The notes below the pieces were generated by a model that saw only the letters and a list, made by a program, of their open reading frames with translations, was not told the DNA's origin and did no database searches. A DNA stretch of 64,000 bases from Phenylobacterium sp. Root700 (lineage in GTDB: Bacteria > Pseudomonadota > Alphaproteobacteria > Caulobacterales > Caulobacteraceae). The position numbers and the translations under genes are program-made. The DNA lies in contig NZ_LMHT01000007.1 in NCBI RefSeq assembly GCF_001429025.1, forward strand, positions 198,023-262,022, read 5' to 3'. Below are positions 20,244 to 28,181 of this stretch, in pieces (the stretch's first letter is position 1; each line of letters starts with the position of its first letter).

Positions 20244-21929
20244 TCAGCCGGCCACGGCGACGATCGCCTCGTTCGGAGAGGCGCCTTCGAGGTGGATGAG
20301 CGACCACACGGCGAAGAAGAGCAACGGCCAGCGAACGCTATTCTGCGCTGTGAAGGCCGCTGCTGCGGAATCGGGGTCAAGAACCCGGCGGACGGCGGCG
20401 ACCTGGCCGATCCGGCGGCCGATTTCGGCGGCGCGGGGCGCGATCCAGGCGTCGACCGGGACCGTGAAGCCCTGCTTGCGCGCCCAGGGCTCGGCGGCGG
20501 GGCAGGCGCGCTCCAGCCATTTGCGCAGCAGCCACTTCCCATAGCGTCCGCGCACCTTGAAGCGGTCGGGCAGGGGGAAGGCGAAGTCGGCGACCTGGGC
20601 GTCGAGGAACGGGGTGCGGCCTTCCAGCCCGTGCGCCATCAGGCAGCGGTCGAGCTTGGTCAGCAGATCGTTCGGCAGCCAGGTGGCGATGTCGGCCCAT
20701 TGGGCCTGCTGCAGCCGGGTCAGGCCGGCCGGCGCCTTGGCCTGCTGGCGCCAGCGCTCGACGACGGCCGCGTCGGGCGTGCGCGGTTCGGCCGCCCGAC
20801 CGCCCAGCCAGGCGGGGCGCAGAGCCCGGCGATAGCGGCCATAGCCGCCGAACAGCTCGTCTCCGCCCTCGCCGGTCAGCACGACGGTCAGGGTTCCCTT
20901 GGCGGCCTCGGCCAGCTTGTAGGTCGGCAGGGTCGCGTAGTCGGCGGTCGGGTCGTCCATCGCCCAGGCGACCTGCGGCAGGATCCGCCAGAAGTCTTCC
21001 TCGTCGAAGCGGGTCTCGCGCCAGTCGAGGTTCAGCGCCGTGGCCACCCGCTCGGCCTGGCCGCGTTCGTCACGCGCGCCGGGCGCGTCGAACCCGCAGG
21101 TGAAGGCCGTGACCGGCCGCGCGTTCAGCCGCGACATCAGGGTGGCGATGGTCGCCGAGTCGATTCCGCCCGACAGGAACAGGCCATAGGGCACGTCGGA
21201 GCGTTGGTGGACCTTGACGCTGTCCTCCAGCACCGCGTCCAGCCGCGAGAGCAGGGCCGCTTCGTCGCCGCCGCGCGCGGTCCTGGCCGGAACCGCCGGC
21301 CTGACGCCGTGCGGGATCAGCTTACCGTCCACCACCTCGACGATTTCGCCAGGCTCCAGGCGGCGCAGGCCCGCAAAGATCGTCTCGTCGGTCAGGGTGT
21401 AGTTGAAGGCCAGCAGTTCGCGGGCGCGGTCCTCCGACAGCTCCGGCGCGAGCAAGCCGGCGGCCAGGAAGGCGCGGGGCTCGGACGCGAAGGCTACCGT
21501 GCCCTCATGTTCCAGCACATAGAGCGGCTTGATGCCGAACGGGTCGCGCGCCAGCCAGGTCCGCCCGTCCGCGCCGATCAGGCAGAAGGCGTACATGCCG
21601 CGCAGGCGCTGGAAGGCGGCTGGTCCCTCCTGGGCGTAGATGTGCAGCAGCGGTTCGAAGTCCGAGCCGGTGGCCAGCTGGCCCTTCAGGCCGAACTCCT
21701 CGGCCAGTTCGAGATAGTTGTAGATCTCACCATTGCCGATGACCGTGCAGCCGGCGCCGTGCAGGGGCTGCCAGCCGCCCTCCAGGTCGATGATCGACAG
21801 CCGCGCGTGGGCCAGCGAGCGGCCGGGCGCGTCCTCGACGAAGACCCCGTTCGGCCCGCGATGGGTCAGGGCCTCGATCATGGGCCGGGCCGAGCCGCCC
21901 GGGCCGATCAGGCCGGCTATGCCGCACAT
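20244..21929 (-). CDS. asnB: Asparagine synthase (glutamine-hydrolysing)
   Basis: 561 residues. The N-terminal Ntn glutaminase domain begins MCGIAGLIG, whose Cys2 is the nucleophile after methionine removal, with HRGPNG and HARLSIIDLEGGWQPL following. The synthetase domain has the ATP pyrophosphatase loop LFLSGGIDSATIATL and GEGGDELFGGYGRYRRA. The start must be this ATG because Cys2 has to be at the N-terminus. The stop of the upstream glycosyltransferase overlaps by one base (TGATG). Family members paired with a glycosyltransferase are often found in polysaccharide loci, where they may amidate sugar acids; plain asparagine synthesis is equally possible. Confidence 0.92.
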   Translation of the reverse strand: MCGIAGLIGPGGSARPMIEALTHRGPNGVFVEDAPGRSLAHARLSIIDLEGGWQPLHGAGCTVIGNGEIYNYLELAEEFGLKGQLATGSDFEPLLHIYAQEGPAAFQRLRGMYAFCLIGADGRTWLARDPFGIKPLYVLEHEGTVAFASEPRAFLAAGLLAPELSEDRARELLAFNYTLTDETIFAGLRRLEPGEIVEVVDGKLIPHGVRPAVPARTARGGDEAALLSRLDAVLEDSVKVHQRSDVPYGLFLSGGIDSATIATLMSRLNARPVTAFTCGFDAPGARDERGQAERVATALNLDWRETRFDEEDFWRILPQVAWAMDDPTADYATLPTYKLAEAAKGTLTVVLTGEGGDELFGGYGRYRRALRPAWLGGRAAEPRTPDAAVVERWRQQAKAPAGLTRLQQAQWADIATWLPNDLLTKLDRCLMAHGLEGRTPFLDAQVADFAFPLPDRFKVRGRYGKWLLRKWLERACPAAEPWARKQGFTVPVDAWIAPRAAEIGRRIGQVAAVRRVLDPDSAAAAFTAQNSVRWPLLFFAVWSLIHLEGASPNEAIVAVAG

Positions 21930-22957
21930 CAGTGCGCTCCGAAGTCGGCGAACAGCTCGCGCCACTGGGCGACCACGGCGGTGGGGGAGAACTCGGCCTC
22001 CACCCGCTGGGCGCCCTGTTGCACCAGGCGGGCGCGCAATATCGGGTCGGCGATCAGCCGATTGACCCCTTCGGCCAGGGCCTGCGCGTCGTCGATCGGG
22101 ACCAGCAGGCCGTCCTCGTTGTCGCGAATCAGGGCCGACGGTCCCTGGCTGGCGGCGGCGATAACCGGCAGTCCGTGGGCCCAGGATTGGATGACCACAT
22201 TGCCCAGCGGCTCGTATCGCGATGGAAAAACGCAGATGTCGGCGGCCCGGTAGAGCGCCGAGGGGTCGGTTCGCCAGCCCAAGAATCGCACGCGCTCGCT
22301 CACGCCCAGCACATGAGCCATGGCGCGCAGCTTGGCCTCCAGCCCGCCGACCCCGGCGATCCACAGGTGGGCGTCGGGGATCTTGGCGAGCGCGGTCAGC
22401 GAAACGTCATGGGCTTTCGAATCATGCAGGCGGCCCATGGCCAGCAGCAGCGGCACGCCTTCCGGCGTGTTCAGGCTGGCCCGGTCCGTCGGCGCGGCGT
22501 CGACGGGCGCGGCGGCGAAATTGGGGATGTGGCGCACCTTGCCGGCCGGCCAGCCCTGGCTCACTACCCAGTCGGCGATGTCCTCGGTGTTGGCGACCAG
22601 ATGGTCGAAACCCTTGTAGTATTTGAGGTTGTAGTAGCCGCCGAGCCGTCCGACCCGCGCCCAGGGGCCGCTTGGCGTGTGGCGCGCGGCCCGGTTCATC
22701 CAGGCCAGGGCCAGCTTCACGTCATGCTTCTGGGCGAGCCCTTTCAGCTTTGGCTTGGTGAGAATGTCGAGCGGCCCGCCGAATCGGAAGACCCCCGACG
22801 GCACGCCGATGCGGGCCAGGGCGGCCTCGCGATTGGCGTTCGTGCGGATCGCGGCGACCTGCCTGACCCCGTCGTCGGCAAGGGCCGCGACCAGATCGAG
22901 GAAGTAGGTTTCCGCTCCGCCTTCGCCGGCAGTTCCGAGGAGATGGAGGACGCTCAT
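21929..22957 (-). CDS. Glycosyltransferase, family 4-like (GT-B fold)
   Basis: 342 residues. The N-terminal Rossmann half begins MSVLHLLGTAGEGGAETYFL, with the glycine-rich acceptor loop usual for GT4. The C-terminal nucleotide-sugar half contains LLAMGRLHDSKAHDV, VRFLGWRTDPSALYRAADI and FPSRYEPLGNVVIQSWAHG, the EX7E-type motif. It probably transfers a sugar from a nucleotide donor during LPS or exopolysaccharide assembly at the inner membrane. It is co-transcribed with asnB through a TGATG junction. The donor and acceptor are unknown. Confidence 0.9.
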   Translation of the reverse strand: MSVLHLLGTAGEGGAETYFLDLVAALADDGVRQVAAIRTNANREAALARIGVPSGVFRFGGPLDILTKPKLKGLAQKHDVKLALAWMNRAARHTPSGPWARVGRLGGYYNLKYYKGFDHLVANTEDIADWVVSQGWPAGKVRHIPNFAAAPVDAAPTDRASLNTPEGVPLLLAMGRLHDSKAHDVSLTALAKIPDAHLWIAGVGGLEAKLRAMAHVLGVSERVRFLGWRTDPSALYRAADICVFPSRYEPLGNVVIQSWAHGLPVIAAASQGPSALIRDNEDGLLVPIDDAQALAEGVNRLIADPILRARLVQQGAQRVEAEFSPTAVVAQWRELFADFGAH

Positions 22958-23053
22958 GCGAGGCAGAACCTAGCCGGGCTTTGCGCCGCACCCAAGCCGC
23001 TTGAAGATCAGAAAAAGCCCCCCTATAAACCGCGCCTCGCCGAAAGGTCCGGC

Positions 23054-23130
23054 GGCTGGGTAGCTCAGATGGTTAGAGCGGTGGATTCATAACCCACAGG
23101 TCGGCGGTTCGATCCCGCCCCCAGCCACCA
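23054..23130 (+). tRNA. tRNA-Met (CAT anticodon)
   Basis: A 77-nt cloverleaf with acceptor stem GGCTGGG/CCCAGCC, D arm GCTC..GAGC, anticodon CAT in loop TTCATAA, T arm GGCGG-TTCGATC-CCGCC and encoded CCA. The first-pair G-C and overall form fit an elongator methionine tRNA rather than an initiator, though an Ile2 tRNA with a modified C34 cannot be fully excluded by eye. Confidence 0.93.
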
Positions 23131-23544
23131 ATGTTTTCAATGACTTAGTGATTCTTCCCAACGCCTGTTTGGCGAATGGGGCACACATGGGGCACAAGAG
23201 GTAGGGCATATTCTCGTTGTCATGCCCCCGTGGTGAGCACGATTGAGGCGAGATTTGCCCCAAAGCGGACTGAAAATATTCGGTCAGAATGGGCGCGCAG
23301 ACCGGAAATTCGAGGTCCTGCCGTCCGAATCATCGCCAGAGCTCACCGCATCAGAGCGCGTGCGTGACTAGAGTGGCGCCTATCAGCGAGGCGGATGCTG
23401 AAACGATCTGAATAGGCGTGCTCAACGCCGGTGCGGTTTGAGGCGCCAGTTTATCGGCGGTTACCGTCCTTGTGGCCGCGCAAAAAGCGATGGCCCTCCG
23501 GGGCTCGTCGGCGCTCAAATAGGCCTTTCGACCTTGGCGGCGAT
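23131..23544. other. Gene-free stretch after tRNA-Met with short GGGGCACA repeats
   Basis: No convincing gene. Two short direct repeats (GGGGCACA at 23179-23186, GGGGCACA at 23191-23198) lie just past the tRNA. Such repeats and a tRNA 3' end are usual at attachment sites of tyrosine-recombinase islands, and TGCCCC and TTGCCCC occur further on in the opposite direction. No integrase is present in the window, so this may be an empty or decayed site. Confidence 0.4.
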
Positions 23545-23706
23545 CTAGAACACGCCGGCGCGTTGGCCGATGAACGCGATCGCGATGACGATGAGGACGA
23601 CCTGAATGATCCAATTCAGTGGCGACGGGATCGGCATCTTCTGCACGGCGAACAAGGCAAGCGCCAAGAGCACGACGACGACGAGGATGAGGATCAGAAT
23701 GGACAT
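23545..23706 (-). CDS. 53-residue membrane protein with two helices
   Basis: Translates as a very hydrophobic 53-residue protein. Helix one is about residues 2-21, a short loop with KMPIPSPLNW follows, and helix two is about residues 33-46, ending GQRAGVF. GGAGG lies 10 nt before the ATG. The pattern is close to small conserved membrane proteins often seen in Caulobacterales; its function is unknown. It is too short for usual ORF cut-offs. Confidence 0.65.
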   Translation of the reverse strand: MSILILILVVVVLLALALFAVQKMPIPSPLNWIIQVVLIVIAIAFIGQRAGVF

Positions 23707-24106
23707 AAGAGCCAAACCTCCACCGTAGGGGAAGGTTCCATCCCGCTAGGCTATGGCGTGTCACATCGACACTAGGATTTGGCTCGTCCGGCTCAACTGC
23801 AGCTATGATCGCCGGGAGGGCAGCGACGGACGAGAAGAATATTGGAGAGCCGCCCAGCTCAGCGCGCCGCCTTGGGTCTCTGGATTTCGAACCTGGATGG
23901 GAGCCCGTTCCGCGTCAGAAATCGAACGCGATCTGATTGCTGCTTGGCCGCGGCCGTGGCCGACGGCGCGTCGGTTGGGCCGCGCGGCATGTCGTTGACC
24001 TGAAGCGTTTGGTGGCGGCCCGCACTGACCCGCATCTTCAAGACCCATCGGGGAAGGACCCAGGGGGCTGAACGAACGACCAGCGTCCCTCCGGCGGATG
24101 CAGACG
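23707..24106. other. Gene-free stretch
   Basis: About 400 nt between the small membrane protein and the gene at 24107. Short open frames occur on both strands, but none shows a ribosome-binding site, a recognisable domain or consistent codon use. The promoter of the 53-residue protein gene should lie at its left edge. Confidence 0.4.
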
Positions 24107-24541
24107 CTATAGGCCGGCGGCGGTGTCGCAAACGAGTTGGATCGGCGCGCTGACCTCGATGACGGGCGTCTCCCAGGGATGGGCCAAGACCAGCGCGTCG
24201 ATCACCTTGGCGAACTCAGGGTCGGAAACGGCGGCGTCGACATAGGTCGAGATGATGGCCGTGGGCGACAGCGTGCGCTCGCCAGGCTGGCCCGATGTCG
24301 GGTTGGCGCGCTCAGTCGAGGTGAACCCCTCCAAGCCGAAGGAGACCTCGAAGACGCCCCTATACAGGTCGAAATCGCCCAACTGATCGGACGCGCGAAT
24401 GACCGCCAGGATCGCGGCCGCGGCGTCGTCGCGCTCGATGGCTTCCAGGTCGCCTCCCGCCAGCCGCTTCAGGGTTTCGGCCGAGATCGGGCAGTGGATC
24501 GTGACTTTTCTTGCGCTGCGAAGGGCGATGGCTCCGGTCAT
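24107..24541 (-). CDS. Hypothetical protein with a CutA-like C-terminal motif
   Basis: 144 residues starting MTGAIALRSARKVT. I do not recognise a family with confidence. Near the C-terminus is LVLAHPWETPVIEVSAPIQL, which resembles the HPYxxPxI motif of CutA1/Nif3-type ferredoxin-like folds; the match is short and is only a hint. It begins 5 nt past the stop of the citrate-transporter gene, so it is probably translated from the same mRNA. A longer frame reaching 24619 overlaps the transporter and is not likely. Confidence 0.6.
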   Translation of the reverse strand: MTGAIALRSARKVTIHCPISAETLKRLAGGDLEAIERDDAAAAILAVIRASDQLGDFDLYRGVFEVSFGLEGFTSTERANPTSGQPGERTLSPTAIISTYVDAAVSDPEFAKVIDALVLAHPWETPVIEVSAPIQLVCDTAAGL

Positions 24542-24546
24542 TCGGC

Positions 24547-25848
24547 TCAACGTACGAAGGGGAAGGTCAGGGTCAGGATGGCCACGACGCTCATCACCAC
24601 GCCGAGGACGATCGCCCATTTGAAGGTGAACTTCTGATGGTCGGCCAGTTCGACCTCGGCCAGGGTCACCAGCAGGTAGGTGGACGGCACCAGCGGGCTG
24701 AGCAGGTGGAACGGCTGGCCCATCAACGAGGCGCGGGCGATCTCCACCGGCGTGATCCCGTAGTGCCCGGCGGCCTCGGCCAGGATCGGCAGGACGCCGA
24801 AGTAGAAGGCGTCGTTGGAGATGAAGAAGGTGAAGGGCAGGCTGAGCGCGGCGGTGATCGGCGCCATGTAGGGGCCCATGGCCGGCGGGATGATCGCCAC
24901 CACGCTGCGGGACATGGCGTCGACCATGCCGGTGCCGCCCAGGATGCCGGTGAAGATGCCGGCCGCGAAGATCAGCGAGACCACGGCCAGGACGTTGCCG
25001 GCGTGGGCGGCGATCCGCGTCTTCTGATCGGCGATGTTCGGGTAGTTCACGATCATGGCGATGGCGAAGGCCAGCATCATCAGGATCGGCAGCGGCAGGA
25101 TCCCGACCACCAGCAGCACCAGCAGCGCGGCGGTGAGCGCGGCGTTGAACCAGATGAGGTGTTCGCGGCGCGCCTCAACGTTCTGGGAGACGCAGACCTC
25201 GATGAACTCCTCGACCGAGGTGTCGACGACGATGTCGCCGATCCGGGCCCGCTCGCTGCGGCCGAACATGTAGGCCAGGCCGACCAGGAACAGCAGCCCG
25301 CCGATCATGGCCGGGATCAGCGGCACGAAGACGTCGGAGGGATCGACGCCCAGCGCACTGGCGGCGCGGGCGGTCGGGCCGCCCCACGGGGTGATGTTCA
25401 TGACACCGCTGGTCAGCATCAGCAGGCAGACCAGTTTCAGGCGGCTCATGCCCATGCACTTGTAGAGCGGCAGCAGGGCCGCGGTGGTGATGACGTAGGT
25501 GGTCGATCCGTCGCCATCCAGCGAGACCAGGGCGGCCAGCAGAACGGTCCCGATCGAGATGCGGACTGGATCGGCGTGCACCAGGCGCACCAGGCGCCGG
25601 ACGATCGGATCGAACAGCCCGCTGTCGTTCATGATCCCGAAGAACAGGATGGCGAACATCAGCATGACGCCGGTCGGAGCCAGCTTGCCGATCCCTTCCA
25701 GCATCATCGGACCCAGGCCCGACACCTCGCCGGCGAACAGGCCGAAGATCACCGGGATGACGATCAGCGCGACCAGCGGCGTCATCCGCTTGGTCATGAT
25801 CAGGACCATGAAGCTGGCCACCATCGCAAAGCCGAGGAACGTGATCAT
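24547..25848 (-). CDS. CitMHS-family citrate/metal:proton symporter
   Basis: 433 residues, mostly hydrophobic with about 11-12 membrane helices. The family resembles CitM/CitH, which import citrate complexed with Mg2+ or other divalent ions together with protons. Segments such as SLDGDGSTTYVITTAALLPL and NITPWGGPTARAAS match the conserved central motif of the ion-transporter superfamily. It is transcribed in the same direction as the downstream 144-residue gene, and a TctDE-like two-component system lies upstream on the same strand, which may control it. The substrate is inferred from family and context only. Confidence 0.85.
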   Translation of the reverse strand: MITFLGFAMVASFMVLIMTKRMTPLVALIVIPVIFGLFAGEVSGLGPMMLEGIGKLAPTGVMLMFAILFFGIMNDSGLFDPIVRRLVRLVHADPVRISIGTVLLAALVSLDGDGSTTYVITTAALLPLYKCMGMSRLKLVCLLMLTSGVMNITPWGGPTARAASALGVDPSDVFVPLIPAMIGGLLFLVGLAYMFGRSERARIGDIVVDTSVEEFIEVCVSQNVEARREHLIWFNAALTAALLVLLVVGILPLPILMMLAFAIAMIVNYPNIADQKTRIAAHAGNVLAVVSLIFAAGIFTGILGGTGMVDAMSRSVVAIIPPAMGPYMAPITAALSLPFTFFISNDAFYFGVLPILAEAAGHYGITPVEIARASLMGQPFHLLSPLVPSTYLLVTLAEVELADHQKFTFKWAIVLGVVMSVVAILTLTFPFVR

Positions 25849-25911
25849 GCAGCGGTCAATCCGACGGTCGAATGGGAGCAGTCGCCTCGGCGTTCAATCG
25901 GTGGGGCGATC

Positions 25912-25929
25912 GGCGCGGGCGCCCGCGCC
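25912..25929. repeat. 18-bp perfect palindrome upstream of the CitMHS gene
   Basis: GGCGCGGGC and GCCCGCGCC abut with no loop, 64 nt before the transporter ATG and 62 nt past the kinase stop. It may be a transcription stop for the kinase operon or an operator for the transporter; the position allows both. It lacks a T-run. Confidence 0.4.
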
Positions 25930-25991
25930 TGGGCGGGCTTGAGCAGAACCATAGGGCCGCAACCTTTCACGGAACTGTCGCGGCTGGGCGC

Positions 25992-27428
25992 TCATGAGGC
26001 GGCGAGGACGCCCGACTCCGGGACGCCCTGGAGCGTCACCGTCACCAGCAGACCGGAGGCGAAGTTCCGGGAGTCCTCCATGGCGACGCGAGCCTCCAAT
26101 CGTCGCGCCAGGGTCTGGACGATCGCCAGGCCCAGCCCCGTCCCGGGCTGGGCCCCGTCGCGGGTCAGCCGGGCGAAACGCTCGAAGACCTCCGCCCGCT
26201 GGTCGTCTGGAACGCCGGGGCCGTCGTCCTCGACCTCCAGGATCGGCCTGCCGTCGGCATGGCGCACGCGGACCACGACCCGGCCGCCGGGGCGATTGTA
26301 GCCGACCGCGTTGTCGACCAGGTTGGCGAGGACTTCGCCCAGCAGGAACGGCTCGGCCAGCGCCAGGATCTGGCCGTGGGCCTCGTCCTCGAAGCTGATG
26401 TCGACATCCGCGGCCACCGCCTGGGGAGCTCGTTCGCCGGTGATCTCGGCCGCCAGACGGGCCAGATCGACGGGCGTGCAGATCAGACCTTGGCCCTGTT
26501 CCTCCGCCCGCGCCAATAAGAGCAACTGGGCGAGCAGGCGTTCGAGACGGCTGGCGGCGGCGTCCACCTCGTCCAGCGCCGCACGGGCCTCGGCCGGCGT
26601 GGGCGATCCATGGCGCGCCAGGGCCAGGTGGGTGCGCAGGGCGGCCAAGGGCGTGCGCATCTGGTGCGAGGCGTCGGAGGTGAAGCGCCGCATGCCGGCG
26701 GTGGAGTTCTCCAGCTGGTGGAGCAGGGCGTTGAAGGCCCCGACGAACGGCCTGATCTCGCGCGGGGTTCGTTCGATGGACAAGGGCGACAGGTCGACCG
26801 GCCCCGACAGCCAGCGTCCCTCGACCTCGCGCCGCAACTGGTCGAGCGGCCGGAGCCCCCAGGCCACGGCGGGCGGCACCAGGAAGGCCGCCCCCACCAC
26901 CAGCAGGCCGACCAGGGCGGCGAGTACGGCGGCCAGCCGAAGTTGCAGCTTGTTGCGGGCCTTCATGGTCTCGGCGACCTGGACCACGACCGGCTCGGCC
27001 ACCCGGGGAATACGCTTGGCGACCGCGGCGACGCGTACGGTCATGCCGCGGAACTTGGCGTTCCGGACCTGGGGTTCGCCGAGCACCAGGGCGGAGGTCT
27101 CGGGGACGGGAAGGTCGCGGTAGCCGCTCAGCAGGACGTCGCCGTGGCGGACGCTGTAATAGACGTTGTCGCGCTCGGAATCCTCGAGCATCCCGAACGC
27201 CGCCGGCGGGAGGTCCAGGGTGATTTCGCCATCCTCGATCGCCAGGGTTTCGGCGATGGCGGTCAGGGAGCCGAGCAGCACGCGGTCGCTGGTTTTCTGG
27301 GTCAGGCTGTGGATCAGCACGCCGCTGCCGACGGCCAGCAGCACGGCCAGCAGGACCAGCGGGCCGACGATGACGGTCAGGAGACGTGCAAGCAGCGAAG
27401 GGGCTTCGCCGGCGACGTCCTGCGTCAC
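25992..27428 (-). CDS. TctE-like sensor histidine kinase
   Basis: 478 residues. Two membrane helices (about residues 15-38 and 165-190) flank a periplasmic domain of the two-component sensor N-terminal type found in TctE. A HAMP-like linker leads to HisKA with the acceptor histidine in DASHQMRTPLAALRTHL, then HATPase motifs NLVDNAVGYN, EDDGPGVP and GTGLGLAIVQTLARR. The protein overlaps the response regulator gene by 4 nt. By family analogy it senses tricarboxylates or similar ligands outside the inner membrane, in line with the downstream CitMHS gene. Confidence 0.9.
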   Translation of the reverse strand: MTQDVAGEAPSLLARLLTVIVGPLVLLAVLLAVGSGVLIHSLTQKTSDRVLLGSLTAIAETLAIEDGEITLDLPPAAFGMLEDSERDNVYYSVRHGDVLLSGYRDLPVPETSALVLGEPQVRNAKFRGMTVRVAAVAKRIPRVAEPVVVQVAETMKARNKLQLRLAAVLAALVGLLVVGAAFLVPPAVAWGLRPLDQLRREVEGRWLSGPVDLSPLSIERTPREIRPFVGAFNALLHQLENSTAGMRRFTSDASHQMRTPLAALRTHLALARHGSPTPAEARAALDEVDAAASRLERLLAQLLLLARAEEQGQGLICTPVDLARLAAEITGERAPQAVAADVDISFEDEAHGQILALAEPFLLGEVLANLVDNAVGYNRPGGRVVVRVRHADGRPILEVEDDGPGVPDDQRAEVFERFARLTRDGAQPGTGLGLAIVQTLARRLEARVAMEDSRNFASGLLVTVTLQGVPESGVLAAS

Positions 27429-28090
27429 GAACAGTCGATCATATAGCCGACTCCGCGGATCGTGCGGATCAGCGGACCGGTGGCTTCCAGCTTCTTGCGC
27501 AGGCGGCCGACATAGACCTCCAGCGCGTTCGGGCCGACCGGATCGTCATAGCCGAACACCTCGTTCTCGAGCCGCTCGCGGGTGACCACCTTGCCGGCGC
27601 GGGTGGCCAGGCCTTCCAGCACGGCCCATTCGCGGCGACGCAGATCGAGCGCTCGCCCGTCGAGGTGGGCGACGCCGGCCGAGCGATCCACGCTGAGCGC
27701 GCCGAGCGTCAAAGTAGGGGCCGGATCGCCTGATCCGCGCCGCATCAAGGCCCGGACCCGCGCCGACAGTTCGATGGGGTCAAAGGGTTTCAACACGTAG
27801 TCGTCGGCGCCGAGGTCCAGGCCGGTCACGCGGTCCTGCACGGTGTCGCGGGCGGTCAGCATCAGGATTGGGGTCTTGGAGCCGCGGGCGCGAATCTTCT
27901 TCAGCACCTCGAAGCCGCTCAGGCCCGGCAGGGTCACATCGAGGACGATGGTGTTGTAGGGCTCGCTCGCCTCGATATCGAGCGCGGCCTCGCCCTCGAC
28001 GACATGGTCGACGGCGTAGCCGTCCTTCTTGAACGTCGCGATCACCCCACGGGCGAGGGCCGCATCGTCCTCGACCACCAGAATACGCAA
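27425..28090 (-). CDS. TctD-like response regulator, OmpR family
   Basis: 221 residues if translation begins at the TTG at 28090, with GGAGGG 4 nt before it. The receiver starts LRILVVEDDAALARG and has the phospho-acceptor in NTIVLDVTLPGLSG and the lysine in LKPFDP. A winged-helix DNA-binding domain follows (RRREWAVLEGLATRAG, then VEVYVGRLRKKLE-like positions). The longer open frame to 28261 overlaps the divergent promoter and the coding start of the solute-binding protein gene, so it is rejected. It forms an operon with the kinase (ATGA overlap). Confidence 0.9.
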   Translation of the reverse strand: MRILVVEDDAALARGVIATFKKDGYAVDHVVEGEAALDIEASEPYNTIVLDVTLPGLSGFEVLKKIRARGSKTPILMLTARDTVQDRVTGLDLGADDYVLKPFDPIELSARVRALMRRGSGDPAPTLTLGALSVDRSAGVAHLDGRALDLRRREWAVLEGLATRAGKVVTRERLENEVFGYDDPVGPNALEVYVGRLRKKLEATGPLIRTIRGVGYMIDCS

Positions 28091-28181
28091 CGTTCCCTCC
28101 GATTTTTCTCTATCTTGTTCGTTGCGCGCATCTTTCGCCAATCGGGGGGCGTCGCGCAATCGTCCTGGGGGGAGAAGAGGC

